Below, piece by piece: positions 1-7,250 of a stretch of DNA of 15,435 bases (its first letter is position 1; each line of letters starts with the position of its first letter). This stretch comes from PALSA-607 sp036510735 (GTDB taxonomy: Bacteria; Actinomycetota; Actinomycetes; Acidothermales; Acidothermaceae). Under the pieces are notes generated by a model, which saw only the letters and a list, made by a program, of their open reading frames with translations, had not been told where the DNA came from and did not search any database. The DNA lies in NCBI GenBank assembly GCA_036510735.1, contig DATCDK010000134.1:1-15435 (forward strand), written 5' to 3'. Made by a program: the position numbers and the translations under genes.

Positions 1-438
1 GCTATCGAGGGATAGCACGGCGGTGCTCCCGGTCACGTGGATGTCGCCGTCGCCGCTGTGCACATTCAGAGCTGCCGTGGCCGGCACGGTGAGCACGTAG
101 TTGGTCGCGCAGTTGTTGCCGAAGACAACAACTGCGCCCGGACACTTGGCCGTGAGTTGCAGGCCGCCGCCCGACGTCGCTGACGTCACGCTCGGCTTCT
201 TCAACTGGTAGTGCTCGGTGTACGTGACCGCGATCTGCGGTCCGCTGCCGACCTCGACCGTGACATTTCCATCAGTGCGCAACGTGATCGCGCCACCGTT
301 CCACGGATAGCTAGCGACATGACGCTCACTGGTCTGCGCCATGGCGCCGACCACGCTGAACGCGCCGAATGCAGCGGCGACGATGACGAAGGGCAGACCC
401 ACCGCCAGCGCGGCCAGCCGGCCACCAGTGACATACAT
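1..438 (-). CDS. DUF4097-like exported membrane-anchored protein (3' end truncated by window edge)
   Basis: The frame is open from an ATG at 436-438 to the window edge, giving 146 residues with no stop, so the C-terminus lies outside. Residues about 8-34 form one hydrophobic helix (LAALAVGLPFVIVAAAFGAF), an N-terminal anchor or uncleaved signal. What follows is beta-strand-rich: TLRTDGNVTVEV, then a pair of cysteines (C99 and C110), then the repeat-like stretch LNVHSGDGDIHVTGST. That last pattern is typical of DUF4097/'adhesin-like' beta-helix repeats. It is the third gene of the kinase/regulator operon, starting 8 bases after the regulator stop, with a GAGG element about 9 bases upstream of the ATG. 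Proteins of this family often accompany PspC-type or NarL-type two-component systems in Actinobacteria. Their biochemical role is unclear; an envelope-sensing or scaffold role is inference. Confidence 0.72.
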   Translation of the reverse strand, partial: MYVTGGRLAALAVGLPFVIVAAAFGAFSVVGAMAQTSERHVASYPWNGGAITLRTDGNVTVEVGSGPQIAVTYTEHYQLKKPSVTSATSGGGLQLTAKCPGAVVVFGNNCATNYVLTVPATAALNVHSGDGDIHVTGSTAVLSLDS

Positions 439-446
439 GACGTGCC

Positions 447-1091
447 TCAGCTCTCGAGATAACGAAGGACGGCGAGCACGCGGCGATGGTCGGTATCGGC
501 CGGCAGCAGATCGAGTTTGGTGAAGATGCTGCTCACGTGCTTCTCCACCGCGCCGTCACCCACGACAAGTGCCGCGGCGATTGCACCGTTCGAGCGACCC
601 TCGGCCATCAGGCCGAGAACCTCTCTCTCCCGCGCGGTGAGCTTGTCGAGTGGATGCGTACGCCGGCTGCGCGCAAGCAGTTGGGCAACAACTTCGGGGT
701 CGAGAACGGTGCCACCACCAGCGACCCGGCGCAGCGCGTCGATGAACTCGACGACGTCGGCGACCCTGTCCTTCAGCAAGTAACCGACTCCTCGGGTCTC
801 CCCCGCCAATAGCTCAGTCGCGTAACGCTCCTCGACGTATTGCGAGAACACCAGCACTGCGACGTCCGGCCATTGACGACGGATCACCAAAGCGGCCCGC
901 AAGCCCTCGTCCGTGTGCGTCGGCGGCATCCGAACGTCAAGCACCGCGACGTCGGGTCGGTGATCGTCGACTGCACGCAGCGCCGACTCGCCGTCGGCGA
1001 CGGCCGCGACAACGTCCATGCCCGACTCGGTGAGCAGTCGCGAGAGTCCTTCGCGCAACAGCACCGAGTCCTCGGCGATTACGACTCGCAT
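447..1091 (-). CDS. NarL/LuxR-family DNA-binding response regulator
   Basis: This 214-residue protein has the standard two-domain layout. The receiver domain (about 1-120) has acidic residues E7 and D8, the phospho-acceptor D52 in VLDVRMPP, switch residue S83 and conserved K107 in LLKD. The LuxR-type helix-turn-helix (about 148-195) begins LTAREREVLGLMAEGRSN and contains the recognition helix AVEKHVSSIF. It should be phosphorylated by the kinase encoded immediately upstream and act as a transcription factor. The ATG at 1091 is backed by GGAG (1097-1100) with a 5-base spacer, and the gene overlaps the kinase stop by 13 bases, implying coupled translation. Likely targets, by inference, are its own operon and the divergent MMPL gene. 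Every residue needed for phosphotransfer is present; the DNA target is unknown. Confidence 0.95.
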   Translation of the reverse strand: MRVVIAEDSVLLREGLSRLLTESGMDVVAAVADGESALRAVDDHRPDVAVLDVRMPPTHTDEGLRAALVIRRQWPDVAVLVFSQYVEERYATELLAGETRGVGYLLKDRVADVVEFIDALRRVAGGGTVLDPEVVAQLLARSRRTHPLDKLTAREREVLGLMAEGRSNGAIAAALVVGDGAVEKHVSSIFTKLDLLPADTDHRRVLAVLRYLES

Positions 1092-2347
1092 GGCAACTCC
1101 ACGGTGAGGTCGGTCGGACCACCGACCGGACTTTCGATACGAAGGGTCCCGTCGACGCCACCGACGCGGTCACTCAAACCGGCGAGTCCGCTACCCGGAT
1201 GCGCGGCCGCACCGCCGACGCCGTCGTCATGGATCGTCAATCGCAAGCGGTCGCCGACGCGCCGGGCCACGATGTCGGCGCGACTCGCGCCGGAATGCTT
1301 GGCGATGTTGGCAAGTGCTTCGCTGACCACGAAGTAAGCGATCGCTTCAATGGTGGGGTTGCAGCGAGGCTCGACTGCAACGTCGAGGGTCACCGGCACC
1401 GGCGAACGGCCAGCAAGTCCAGACAGAGCAGCGTCAAGTCCGCGGTCAGTGAGAACAGCGGGATGCAGACCACGCGCCAGATCGCGTAGCTCTACGAGTG
1501 CGTGCTTGGCATCGGCGTGCGCCTCGTCAAGTAACACGCGCGCGGCATCGGGATCGTCGTCGTAGCGGGCCCGAGCTCGGCCCAGATTCATCGCAAGTGA
1601 CACCAGTCGCTGTTGGGCGCCATCGTGCAAATCGCGTTCGATGCGTCGACGCTCGGCCTCTGCGGCGTCGACCACGCGCGCTCGACTGCCCTCGAGCGCA
1701 TCGACGCGCTTCGCGAGTTGAGCAGCGCTGACACCGAGCAACGCCTTCGCAAGCGCTCCCTCAGCGGTCGTGAGTCCGTACGTGAGCCCAGCACCGATGA
1801 CACCAATAACGACACCGACCGCCGCCATCAACCACGCGGTGCGCTGGTCTGCGACCGTGAGCGCCCCGAGATCGGCATGACGTGAGGGGACATGGCCGAG
1901 CCAGGCCGGCATCGAGATCATCGCGAGTGAGGTGCTGAGAGCTGCGACCGTCGACGAGAAGGTCGCGATTGCCAGCGGGAAGTGCAGCACCGGGTAGAGG
2001 ATCGCGCGCCACGTCGGGCCGTCGGTCAGGGCGGCCTTGAACCCTCGTGGTCGACCCGGCAGCCGCGGGATGTCGATGTCAAGAAACAGCCGAATCCTCG
2101 CGCGTTCGAAGTTCGCCAACGCCCGAGCAATCATGCCCGTGACAATCAACAACGGGATGCCGACGAGGAAGGCTGCGATCAGTCCGACGGATGTGCTCAC
2201 GAGCGTGACCATCACCACGAAGGTGAAGGTTGCGACCGGTAGGTCCGTCAGAGCCATGACCATCCGCAGCGCGAGCTGCAGACCTGCCTGGCGGACGACG
2301 CGCTGACGCCCCGCCTCGGTCGGCTGCAGCGCTGATGAGTGGCTCAC
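1079..2347 (-). CDS. Sensor histidine kinase (HisKA_3 type with 'putative sensor' membrane domain)
   Basis: From the GTG at 2345-2347 this encodes 422 residues. The N-terminal half has about four membrane helices (roughly 36-53, 55-74, 115-145 and 171-191), matching the PF13796-like sensor module of actinobacterial kinases. A linker helix leads to the dimerisation/phospho-acceptor box ERRRIERDLHDGAQQRL, with the phosphorylated His at about 241. The ATPase domain follows: N-box EALANIAKHSGAS (N about 347), G1 DDGVGG (374-379) and G2 GSGLAGL (385-391). It should autophosphorylate and pass phosphate to the regulator encoded next, with which it overlaps by 13 bases. The start is uncertain. The frame stays open back to a TTG at 2512, but that extension would translate the 21-bp repeats as GVGTTPG twice and lacks a ribosome site. 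A strong GGGAGG followed by ATG at 2384 is out of frame. The sensed signal is unknown. Confidence 0.9.
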   Translation of the reverse strand: MSHSSALQPTEAGRQRVVRQAGLQLALRMVMALTDLPVATFTFVVMVTLVSTSVGLIAAFLVGIPLLIVTGMIARALANFERARIRLFLDIDIPRLPGRPRGFKAALTDGPTWRAILYPVLHFPLAIATFSSTVAALSTSLAMISMPAWLGHVPSRHADLGALTVADQRTAWLMAAVGVVIGVIGAGLTYGLTTAEGALAKALLGVSAAQLAKRVDALEGSRARVVDAAEAERRRIERDLHDGAQQRLVSLAMNLGRARARYDDDPDAARVLLDEAHADAKHALVELRDLARGLHPAVLTDRGLDAALSGLAGRSPVPVTLDVAVEPRCNPTIEAIAYFVVSEALANIAKHSGASRADIVARRVGDRLRLTIHDDGVGGAAAHPGSGLAGLSDRVGGVDGTLRIESPVGGPTDLTVELPCES

Positions 2348-2404
2348 GTCGTCCAAAGTAGCGGCGCGGACGCCACCGACCCATCCCGTCACCTCCCGGC
2401 TTCG

Positions 2405-2425
2405 ACCGGGGGTTGTCCCCACCCC
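2405..2425. repeat. 21-bp direct repeat, copy 1 (dyad GGGG-TTGT-CCCC)
   Basis: The core GGGGGTTGTCCCCAC occurs here and again 27 bases downstream, and the two copies are identical over 21 bases. Each copy is a dyad with 4-bp G/C arms around TTGT. It lies between the kinase start and the divergent MMPL start. Two identical dyad elements in a divergent promoter region suggest operators, possibly for the neighbouring LuxR-type regulator. The TTGTCCCCA part also differs at only one base from the high-GC DnaA box TTGTCCACA. Confidence 0.8.
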
Positions 2426-2431
2426 ACTACT

Positions 2432-2452
2432 ACCGGGGGTTGTCCCCACCCC
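2432..2452. repeat. 21-bp direct repeat, copy 2
   Basis: This is the second identical copy of the element at 2405-2425. Only 6 bases (acta-type spacer, 2426-2431) separate the copies, so the centre-to-centre distance is 27 bases, about 2.6 helical turns. It lies 94 bases upstream of the MMPL ATG and about 85 bases upstream of the preferred kinase start on the opposite strand. Confidence 0.8.
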
Positions 2453-2533
2453 CAAGAGGGTCGCCTGCCCAACCGACAGCGGGTAACGGCGTCCGCCACT
2501 GTCGTTTCTCAATAGCAGCCGATCTATCTACAG

Positions 2534-2538
2534 AGGAG
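2534..2538 (+). promoter_or_regulatory. Ribosome binding site of the MMPL gene
   Basis: AGGAG lies 8 bases upstream of the ATG at 2547. It is one of the clearest Shine-Dalgarno sequences in the window and fixes the start of the transporter. Confidence 0.8.
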
Positions 2539-2546
2539 AACTCACC

Positions 2547-4745
2547 ATGAACGTCGCGGCACGCATGGGCGCCTGGAGCGCCGGCCACCGCAAGACAGCC
2601 ATCATCGGATGGCTGGTCTTCGTCATGGTGGCACTGGTCATCGGCTCGTCAGGGACGAAGCAGATCACCAACGCCGAAGGGTCCAACGGGCAGTCCGCGA
2701 AGGCCGAGCAAATCCTGAGCTCGTCGGGTTTTCCGGACTCTGCCTCGGAGAACGTGCTCGTTCAAACCAAGAACGGCCAGCCGGACGACGCCGGCTTGCG
2801 CGCTGCCGTCACGCAGGTTGTTGCGGCCGTCAGCTCGACGAAACTCGTCGAGAACCTGCATTCGCCGCTGGACGCCGACGGGCAGTCGTACGTGTCGCAC
2901 GACGGGCACTCGATGCTCGTGACGTTCGATATGACAGGGAACGCCGATACTGCGGCCTCGCGAGTGCAACCGGTCCTTGACGCGGTCGCTGTTGTGCAAA
3001 AGGCGAACTCGTCGCTGCGCGTCGAAGAAGTCGGCGACGCGAGCGGCGAGAAGGCGCTCAACAAGACACTGGGCAAGGACTTCAAGCGCGCCGAGATGCT
3101 GTCGATCCCCTTGACCCTCGGGATCCTGCTCGCGGTCTTCGGTTCACTCGTCGCCGCGGTGGTGCCGGTCGGGCTCGCGCTCACCGCCTTCATGGCGGCC
3201 GGTGGACTGCTGGCGCTGACCAGCCGCGCCGTGCACATCGATGGCACCGCGACCTCGGTGATGCTCCTAGTCGGTCTCGCCGTCGGCGTCGACTACACGC
3301 TCTTCTACCTTAAGCGCGAGCGCGAAGAGCGAGCACGCGGCAACAGCCCGGGACAGGCGCTGCGCATCGCGGCCGCCACATCGGGACGATCGATCCTCGT
3401 CTCGGGACTCACAGTGGTCGCCGCAGTTGGTGGGCTCTTCCTCACCGGTAACGCGACCTTCAAGGGTGTCGCGGAAGCCACAGTGCTGGTCGTCGCGATC
3501 GCCGTGCTCGGCTCGGTGACCGTGCTTCCCGCGTTGATGTCACTACTCGGCGACCGCATCGAAAAGGGTCGGGTGCCGTTCGTGCACAAGCTGCGCCGCA
3601 CCAAGGGCGAAAGCCGGGCGTGGGGTGCCGTGCTCAGACTCGTGCTGCGTCGTCCGGCTCGGTCGGCGCTGATCGCCGGCGGAGCGTTAGCGCTGCTCGC
3701 GTTGCCGCTTGTCAGCATGAAGACCGCGCTTCCGGGCAACTCCGACCTGCCGAAGAACCTGCCGGTCGTGCAGACGTTCGACCGGATATCGACCGCCTTC
3801 CCTGGTGGCCCACAACCGGCCTTCGTGGTCGTCGCAGCGCCGAACGTCAACACACCGGCGGTGCAGGCGGGTCTGCGGGCGATGTCCGCGCAGGCGGCGG
3901 CGAGTGGTCAGATGTCGGCCGCGTTGACGACGCGCGTCAACAAGGCAGGGACAGTCGCCGAGGTGTCGATTCCGTTGAACGGCGACGGCAGCAACTCGAC
4001 GTCCGTCCATGCTTTGAAGGCACTACGGGGCACCGTCATTCCGGAGACGATAGGCAAGGTGCCGGGTGTGCACGTCTATGTCACTGGCCAGACGGCGGGC
4101 TCGGTCGACTTCGGTAAGCAGCTGACGACGCACGCGCCGTTCGTGTTCGTGTTCGTGCTCGGCCTCGCATTCCTGCTGCTCTTGAGCGCGTTCCGTTCAC
4201 TGACCGTCGCGCTGACCGCAATCGTGCTGAACCTGCTGTCGATCGGGGCGTCGTACGGCGTCATGGCGCTCGTGTTCCAGCACCACTGGTTCGACTCCGT
4301 ACTCGGCTACACCTCGACAGGCACGATTGCGACCTGGATACCGCTCTTCATGTTCGCGATCCTGTTCGGCCTCTCGATGGACTACCACGTGTTCATCTTG
4401 AGTCGAGTCGTCGAGAATCGTCGGCTAGGCATGAGTACGCGGGACGCCGTGGAGCGGGGCATCGCTTCGACCGCAGGCGTTATCACCAGTGCGGCCGTCA
4501 TCATGGTCGCGGTGTTCTCAGTATTCGGCACCCTGTCGCAAGTCTCGATGAAGCAGATCGGCGTCGGGCTCGCGGTGGCTGTACTGCTCGACGCAACGAT
4601 CGTGCGCGCCGTGCTACTGCCATCGGTGATGGCGATGCTCGGCGAGCGCAACTGGTACCTGCCACGTTGGCTTCAGCGCACGCGTCTCGGACGGCCGGTC
4701 GAGGCGGAATTCGTCGAGCCAGTTGAGTTGCTACAAAAGGTCTGA
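2547..4745 (+). CDS. MMPL-family (RND superfamily) membrane transporter
   Basis: This 732-residue protein has the duplicated MMPL/YdfJ layout. One helix lies at about 18-36, an extracytoplasmic domain at about 37-185, and a five-helix bundle at about 186-335. The second half repeats this: a helix at about 370-390, a second extracytoplasmic domain to about 528, and helices at about 530-700. Each half carries the family's GxxxDY motif, GLAVGVDY (D249-Y250) and GLSMDY (D612-Y613), which serve proton coupling in RND relatives such as MmpL3. Its role is proton-driven export of a lipid, siderophore or drug; the cargo cannot be read from sequence. It is divergent from the kinase operon and ends 2 bases from the convergent LysE-type gene. 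Regulation by the adjacent two-component system is probable but not shown. Confidence 0.95.
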   Translation: MNVAARMGAWSAGHRKTAIIGWLVFVMVALVIGSSGTKQITNAEGSNGQSAKAEQILSSSGFPDSASENVLVQTKNGQPDDAGLRAAVTQVVAAVSSTKLVENLHSPLDADGQSYVSHDGHSMLVTFDMTGNADTAASRVQPVLDAVAVVQKANSSLRVEEVGDASGEKALNKTLGKDFKRAEMLSIPLTLGILLAVFGSLVAAVVPVGLALTAFMAAGGLLALTSRAVHIDGTATSVMLLVGLAVGVDYTLFYLKREREERARGNSPGQALRIAAATSGRSILVSGLTVVAAVGGLFLTGNATFKGVAEATVLVVAIAVLGSVTVLPALMSLLGDRIEKGRVPFVHKLRRTKGESRAWGAVLRLVLRRPARSALIAGGALALLALPLVSMKTALPGNSDLPKNLPVVQTFDRISTAFPGGPQPAFVVVAAPNVNTPAVQAGLRAMSAQAAASGQMSAALTTRVNKAGTVAEVSIPLNGDGSNSTSVHALKALRGTVIPETIGKVPGVHVYVTGQTAGSVDFGKQLTTHAPFVFVFVLGLAFLLLLSAFRSLTVALTAIVLNLLSIGASYGVMALVFQHHWFDSVLGYTSTGTIATWIPLFMFAILFGLSMDYHVFILSRVVENRRLGMSTRDAVERGIASTAGVITSAAVIMVAVFSVFGTLSQVSMKQIGVGLAVAVLLDATIVRAVLLPSVMAMLGERNWYLPRWLQRTRLGRPVEAEFVEPVELLQKV

Positions 4746-4747
4746 GC

Positions 4748-5389
4748 TCAGCGTTCGGAGGCGATTCGCACGCCGAACCCGATCAGCACCAGGCCGGTCG
4801 CACGATCCAGCCGGCGCCGTACTCGCGGCTCGCTCATCCACTTGGTGACGCGGGCCGCGAGTACGAGCAGCAACGCGAAGTACATCGCGGTCTCGACAAC
4901 GAAGATGGCGCCAAACAACAACGAGGTCGGACCAACGGCATGCCCGGCCGGCACGAAGCCTGGCAAAAAGCTGACGAAGAAAATGCCGACCTTGGGATTG
5001 AGCAGGTCGGTCGCCAACCCGGCGCGGTAGCCGGTGCCGACGAGTCGCCGAGTGGCATCCGGAAACTGCACCTCGCCGGGCGTGCTTGTGGCGGGATTGC
5101 GTGTCGCGGCGCGCGTGCGCAGCGAGTTCACACCCAGCCAGATCAGGTAGACCGCGCCAACCAAGCGCAGTGCGGTGTAGCCGTCGCGGCTCGCCCGTAG
5201 CAACGCGGCCAACCCCAGTGCCGCTGCCGTGACCCAGACCGCCAAGCCCGACAGCACACCAATAACGGTGAGTGCGGCCGACCGTCGTCCACCCCGGATC
5301 AAGTTGCGAACAACGACGAGCGTGTCGGGGCCGGGAAGCAGCACGATGAGTGCGGCAGCACACGCGAAGGTCACCAACGCCGTCAGCAT
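4748..5389 (-). CDS. LysE/RhtB-family amino-acid exporter
   Basis: This is a 213-residue membrane protein of normal family length with about six hydrophobic helices. The N-terminal signature LPGPDT (18-23) in helix 1 is the LysE/RhtB hallmark, followed by the short basic loop RNLIRGGRRSA and the AVYLIWLGV helix near residue 100. NPKVGIFFVSFLPGFV matches the conserved mid-protein segment. The family exports basic amino acids, threonine, homoserine lactones or related metabolites; the substrate is not predictable here. The ATG at 5389 has no obvious Shine-Dalgarno sequence in front of it (GATTCGACC precedes it). It stands alone, tail to tail with the MMPL gene (2 bases apart) and head on to the tail of the secreted-protein gene. 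Confidence 0.93.
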   Translation of the reverse strand: MLTALVTFACAAALIVLLPGPDTLVVVRNLIRGGRRSAALTVIGVLSGLAVWVTAAALGLAALLRASRDGYTALRLVGAVYLIWLGVNSLRTRAATRNPATSTPGEVQFPDATRRLVGTGYRAGLATDLLNPKVGIFFVSFLPGFVPAGHAVGPTSLLFGAIFVVETAMYFALLLVLAARVTKWMSEPRVRRRLDRATGLVLIGFGVRIASER

Positions 5390-5474
5390 GGTCGAATCAT
5401 GACATGGCGGGAACCACGACCGCGCCGATTAGATTGGCGGCCGCCACTGTCGCTCAATGACGCGCCCTCACTCC

Positions 5475-5504
5475 CGGCACCCGACACACGACTCCACGGT
5501 GCCG
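5475..5504 (-). terminator. Possible terminator hairpin of the secreted-protein gene
   Basis: CGGCACC (5475-5481) and GGTGCCG (5498-5504) are perfect 7-bp arms around a 16-base loop, 40 bases past the TAA at 5545-5547 on the minus strand. No T-tract follows and the loop is long, so support is modest. The rest of the 5390-5544 gap holds no plausible gene. Confidence 0.35.
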
Positions 5505-5544
5505 CCGATCGTACGGGTCGCTGTTCGAGTCGTCGATGTGCCGC

Positions 5545-7104
5545 TTACGGCGTGATGTGCGTTTCTGTTGGTCCCGTGACGTCGCCATAGACGTCGACCG
5601 TGAACGCACTGATCGTGTAAGGCACGCCCTTCGTGAGCCCGTGAACCGTGGCGCTCCTGCCAGAGCCTGAGTAGACGGGCGTCCCTGTTACAGCTTGAGC
5701 CGCCGCATCGTTGGCGCTGGACGGCTGCACCCGGATTATGGTGTCGGCCCACGTGTGGGTCGGATTGGTCCAGTGCACGGTGACTGATGCGTTGCCGGTA
5801 GCCGACAGTGCGGTCACGGGCGGCGGCGTGGTAATCGCGGCAACGGTGTCGTAAGCGAACTCACCCGACATCGTGTTCGTGCCGCCGACGCAGTGTTCGC
5901 TGTAGACGATGTCGATGTGTAGCGGGAACAGACTGCCCGCAAGCCCGTACGACGTGTATACCGCCTGCTTCACTGTGAACGTACCGGCGGTCTGATCGCA
6001 GCCGCTTCCTGGGCCGATGACACTGAGGAACGGTCCGCCCGCGACGGGGGTGGAGCCGGTGGAATACGTACCGACCTGAGGCATCGCGTTGTTCGGCCCA
6101 GCAAAAAACAACAGGAACGTGGCGGAGTTGATCGACGCCGTCAGTCGCGAGCCGCTGCCCACGACGAAGACCGCGTTGGCATCGGTGAACGAGTAGTTGG
6201 TGCCGCTGCCGGGTACCCGTCCGCCGCCGGTAACCGCGGTGAACGAGCTCGAGCCAACAAGGGTCGTCGCATCGAGTTCCACATTGCGAGCAACGCCGCC
6301 CACGACAACGGCGAGGTTGCCGCTCCGCGCTCCAGGCACGTGCGGGCCGAACCGCACAGAGATCGAGCAATCCTTGTGTGCGGCGAGAGTCTTACTGCAG
6401 GTGTTCGCCGTGATCGCGAACGCGCCGGGGTTCGAACCACCGATTGACGGTGCACCGACGGTCACCGACTTCGTGCCGCGGTTGCTGATCACGACGGGCA
6501 CCGCGTTGCTAAGCGCCCCGACCGGTACCGGCGAGAACTCAATCACTCGCGAGCCCATCAATACCGAGGCCGACTGCGGCTCACCGATCTGGATCTCACC
6601 GAACTGACCGCCCTCATTCACCTGACCGGGCACCGCTCCGCAGTACATCGCCCACACCAGGTCAAGACGAGTGATGGTCGTGCCCGAATAGGCGAGGTCG
6701 CGAATGTCGATGTCACCCGACCCGTCGCACGAGGTGTTGTCGATGGCCACACTCAACCCAGCGGGACCTGATTCCGACAGCGAAGAAACCGCCACATGGT
6801 AGCCGAGGGTGAATCGGTTCACGCCGACACCGGCCGCCACCGAGACCGTCGCCGTTGTCCCGTCGGGATTCGACGCAGCTACCGCGACGCCCCCGCCCGA
6901 CGCATAGCTTGTCGTCAGCGTCGCGTTGCTCGAGTCGAATTCGCGATCACCAGCGACCGGCGCGTCGCCACCAGCCGGCATCTGGAACGCCGTCAACGCG
7001 ACGGTCGACGCGGCCGGTGCCGCTGCCTCCGCGGCTGTGCTGCCAAGCATGCTTGCGGCGACCAGAACCGCAGTCGCGGTCGCGGCCACAATTGCTTTAC
7101 GCAT
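5545..7104 (-). CDS. Secreted multidomain protein: duplicated Cys-pair beta module, ASH/choice-of-anchor-D domain, fibronectin III
   Basis: From the ATG at 7104 this is 519 residues. A longer in-frame start at 7197 exists, but only this ATG begins directly at the signal peptide (MRKAIVAATATAVLVAASML, cleavage likely after AEA near residue 28). Domains in order are: a beta-rich module (about 48-175) with C125 and C155; an ASH/'choice-of-anchor D' domain (about 178-280; FSPVPVGALSNAVPVVISN, GAFAITANTC, CSISVRFGP); a second module (about 285-422) with C369 and C405 in SGCDQTAGTFTV and YSEHCVGG; and a fibronectin type III domain (428-519; VTVHWTNP, GLTKGVPYTISAFTV). There is no LPxTG motif, C-terminal helix or catalytic motif, so it is probably released or loosely wall-associated. 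A binding or adhesion role is inference. It is divergent from the ABC exporter genes. Confidence 0.88.
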   Translation of the reverse strand: MRKAIVAATATAVLVAASMLGSTAAEAAAPAASTVALTAFQMPAGGDAPVAGDREFDSSNATLTTSYASGGGVAVAASNPDGTTATVSVAAGVGVNRFTLGYHVAVSSLSESGPAGLSVAIDNTSCDGSGDIDIRDLAYSGTTITRLDLVWAMYCGAVPGQVNEGGQFGEIQIGEPQSASVLMGSRVIEFSPVPVGALSNAVPVVISNRGTKSVTVGAPSIGGSNPGAFAITANTCSKTLAAHKDCSISVRFGPHVPGARSGNLAVVVGGVARNVELDATTLVGSSSFTAVTGGGRVPGSGTNYSFTDANAVFVVGSGSRLTASINSATFLLFFAGPNNAMPQVGTYSTGSTPVAGGPFLSVIGPGSGCDQTAGTFTVKQAVYTSYGLAGSLFPLHIDIVYSEHCVGGTNTMSGEFAYDTVAAITTPPPVTALSATGNASVTVHWTNPTHTWADTIIRVQPSSANDAAAQAVTGTPVYSGSGRSATVHGLTKGVPYTISAFTVDVYGDVTGPTETHITP

Positions 7105-7161
7105 GAATCCCCCGTTGAAATCCCCGATTTTCCCCGCCCCTGGGTGTGTGAACCGTACCAG

Positions 7162-7177
7162 CGAAAGAACGCTTTCG
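7162..7177. promoter_or_regulatory. Inverted repeat CGAAAG-N4-CTTTCG, candidate operator
   Basis: This perfect 6-bp-arm dyad around AACG lies 58 bases upstream of the secreted-protein start and about 120 bases upstream of the ATPase GTG. The GAAA...TTTC form recalls operators of one-component regulators, but no regulator gene is adjacent, so the assignment is tentative. Confidence 0.4.
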
Positions 7178-7220
7178 GGGACGAAGCCGCCGGGCACTCT
7201 TCACATGATCTGTCGGAATC

Positions 7221-7250
7221 TTGCAAACTCTGAACGTATAGTTCCATGAT
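7221..7250 (+). promoter_or_regulatory. Putative promoter of the ABC exporter operon
   Basis: TTGCAA (7221-7226) and CATGAT (7245-7250) are separated by 18 bases and fit a -35/-10 pair. An alternative -10, TATAGT (7237-7242), matches the consensus at five of six bases but has no good -35. The latter sits inside a small dyad, GAAC-gtata-GTTC (7232-7244). The patch is AT-rich compared with its surroundings. Which -10 is used cannot be decided by eye. Confidence 0.4.

Larger units (their letters stand above)
2348..2546. promoter_or_regulatory. Divergent control region between kinase operon and MMPL gene
   Basis: This 199-base region separates two divergently read genes and must hold the promoter of each. 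It contains the two 21-bp repeats, a CCCGG/CCGGG inverted pair (2395-2399 and 2406-2410) abutting copy 1, and an AT-richer patch just upstream of the MMPL ribosome site. No convincing -35/-10 pair could be fixed by eye. Shared control of both transcription units is an inference from the layout. Confidence 0.6.

Noticed and set aside
2348..2512. N-terminal extension of the histidine kinase from a TTG at 2512
   Set aside because: The extension would encode the 21-bp repeats as a GVGTTPG duplicate, lacks a ribosome site and would consume the whole divergent promoter region.
7105..7197. Longer start for the secreted protein at 7197
   Set aside because: It would place 31 polar residues before a clean signal peptide; the ATG at 7104 begins directly with MRK and the hydrophobic core.
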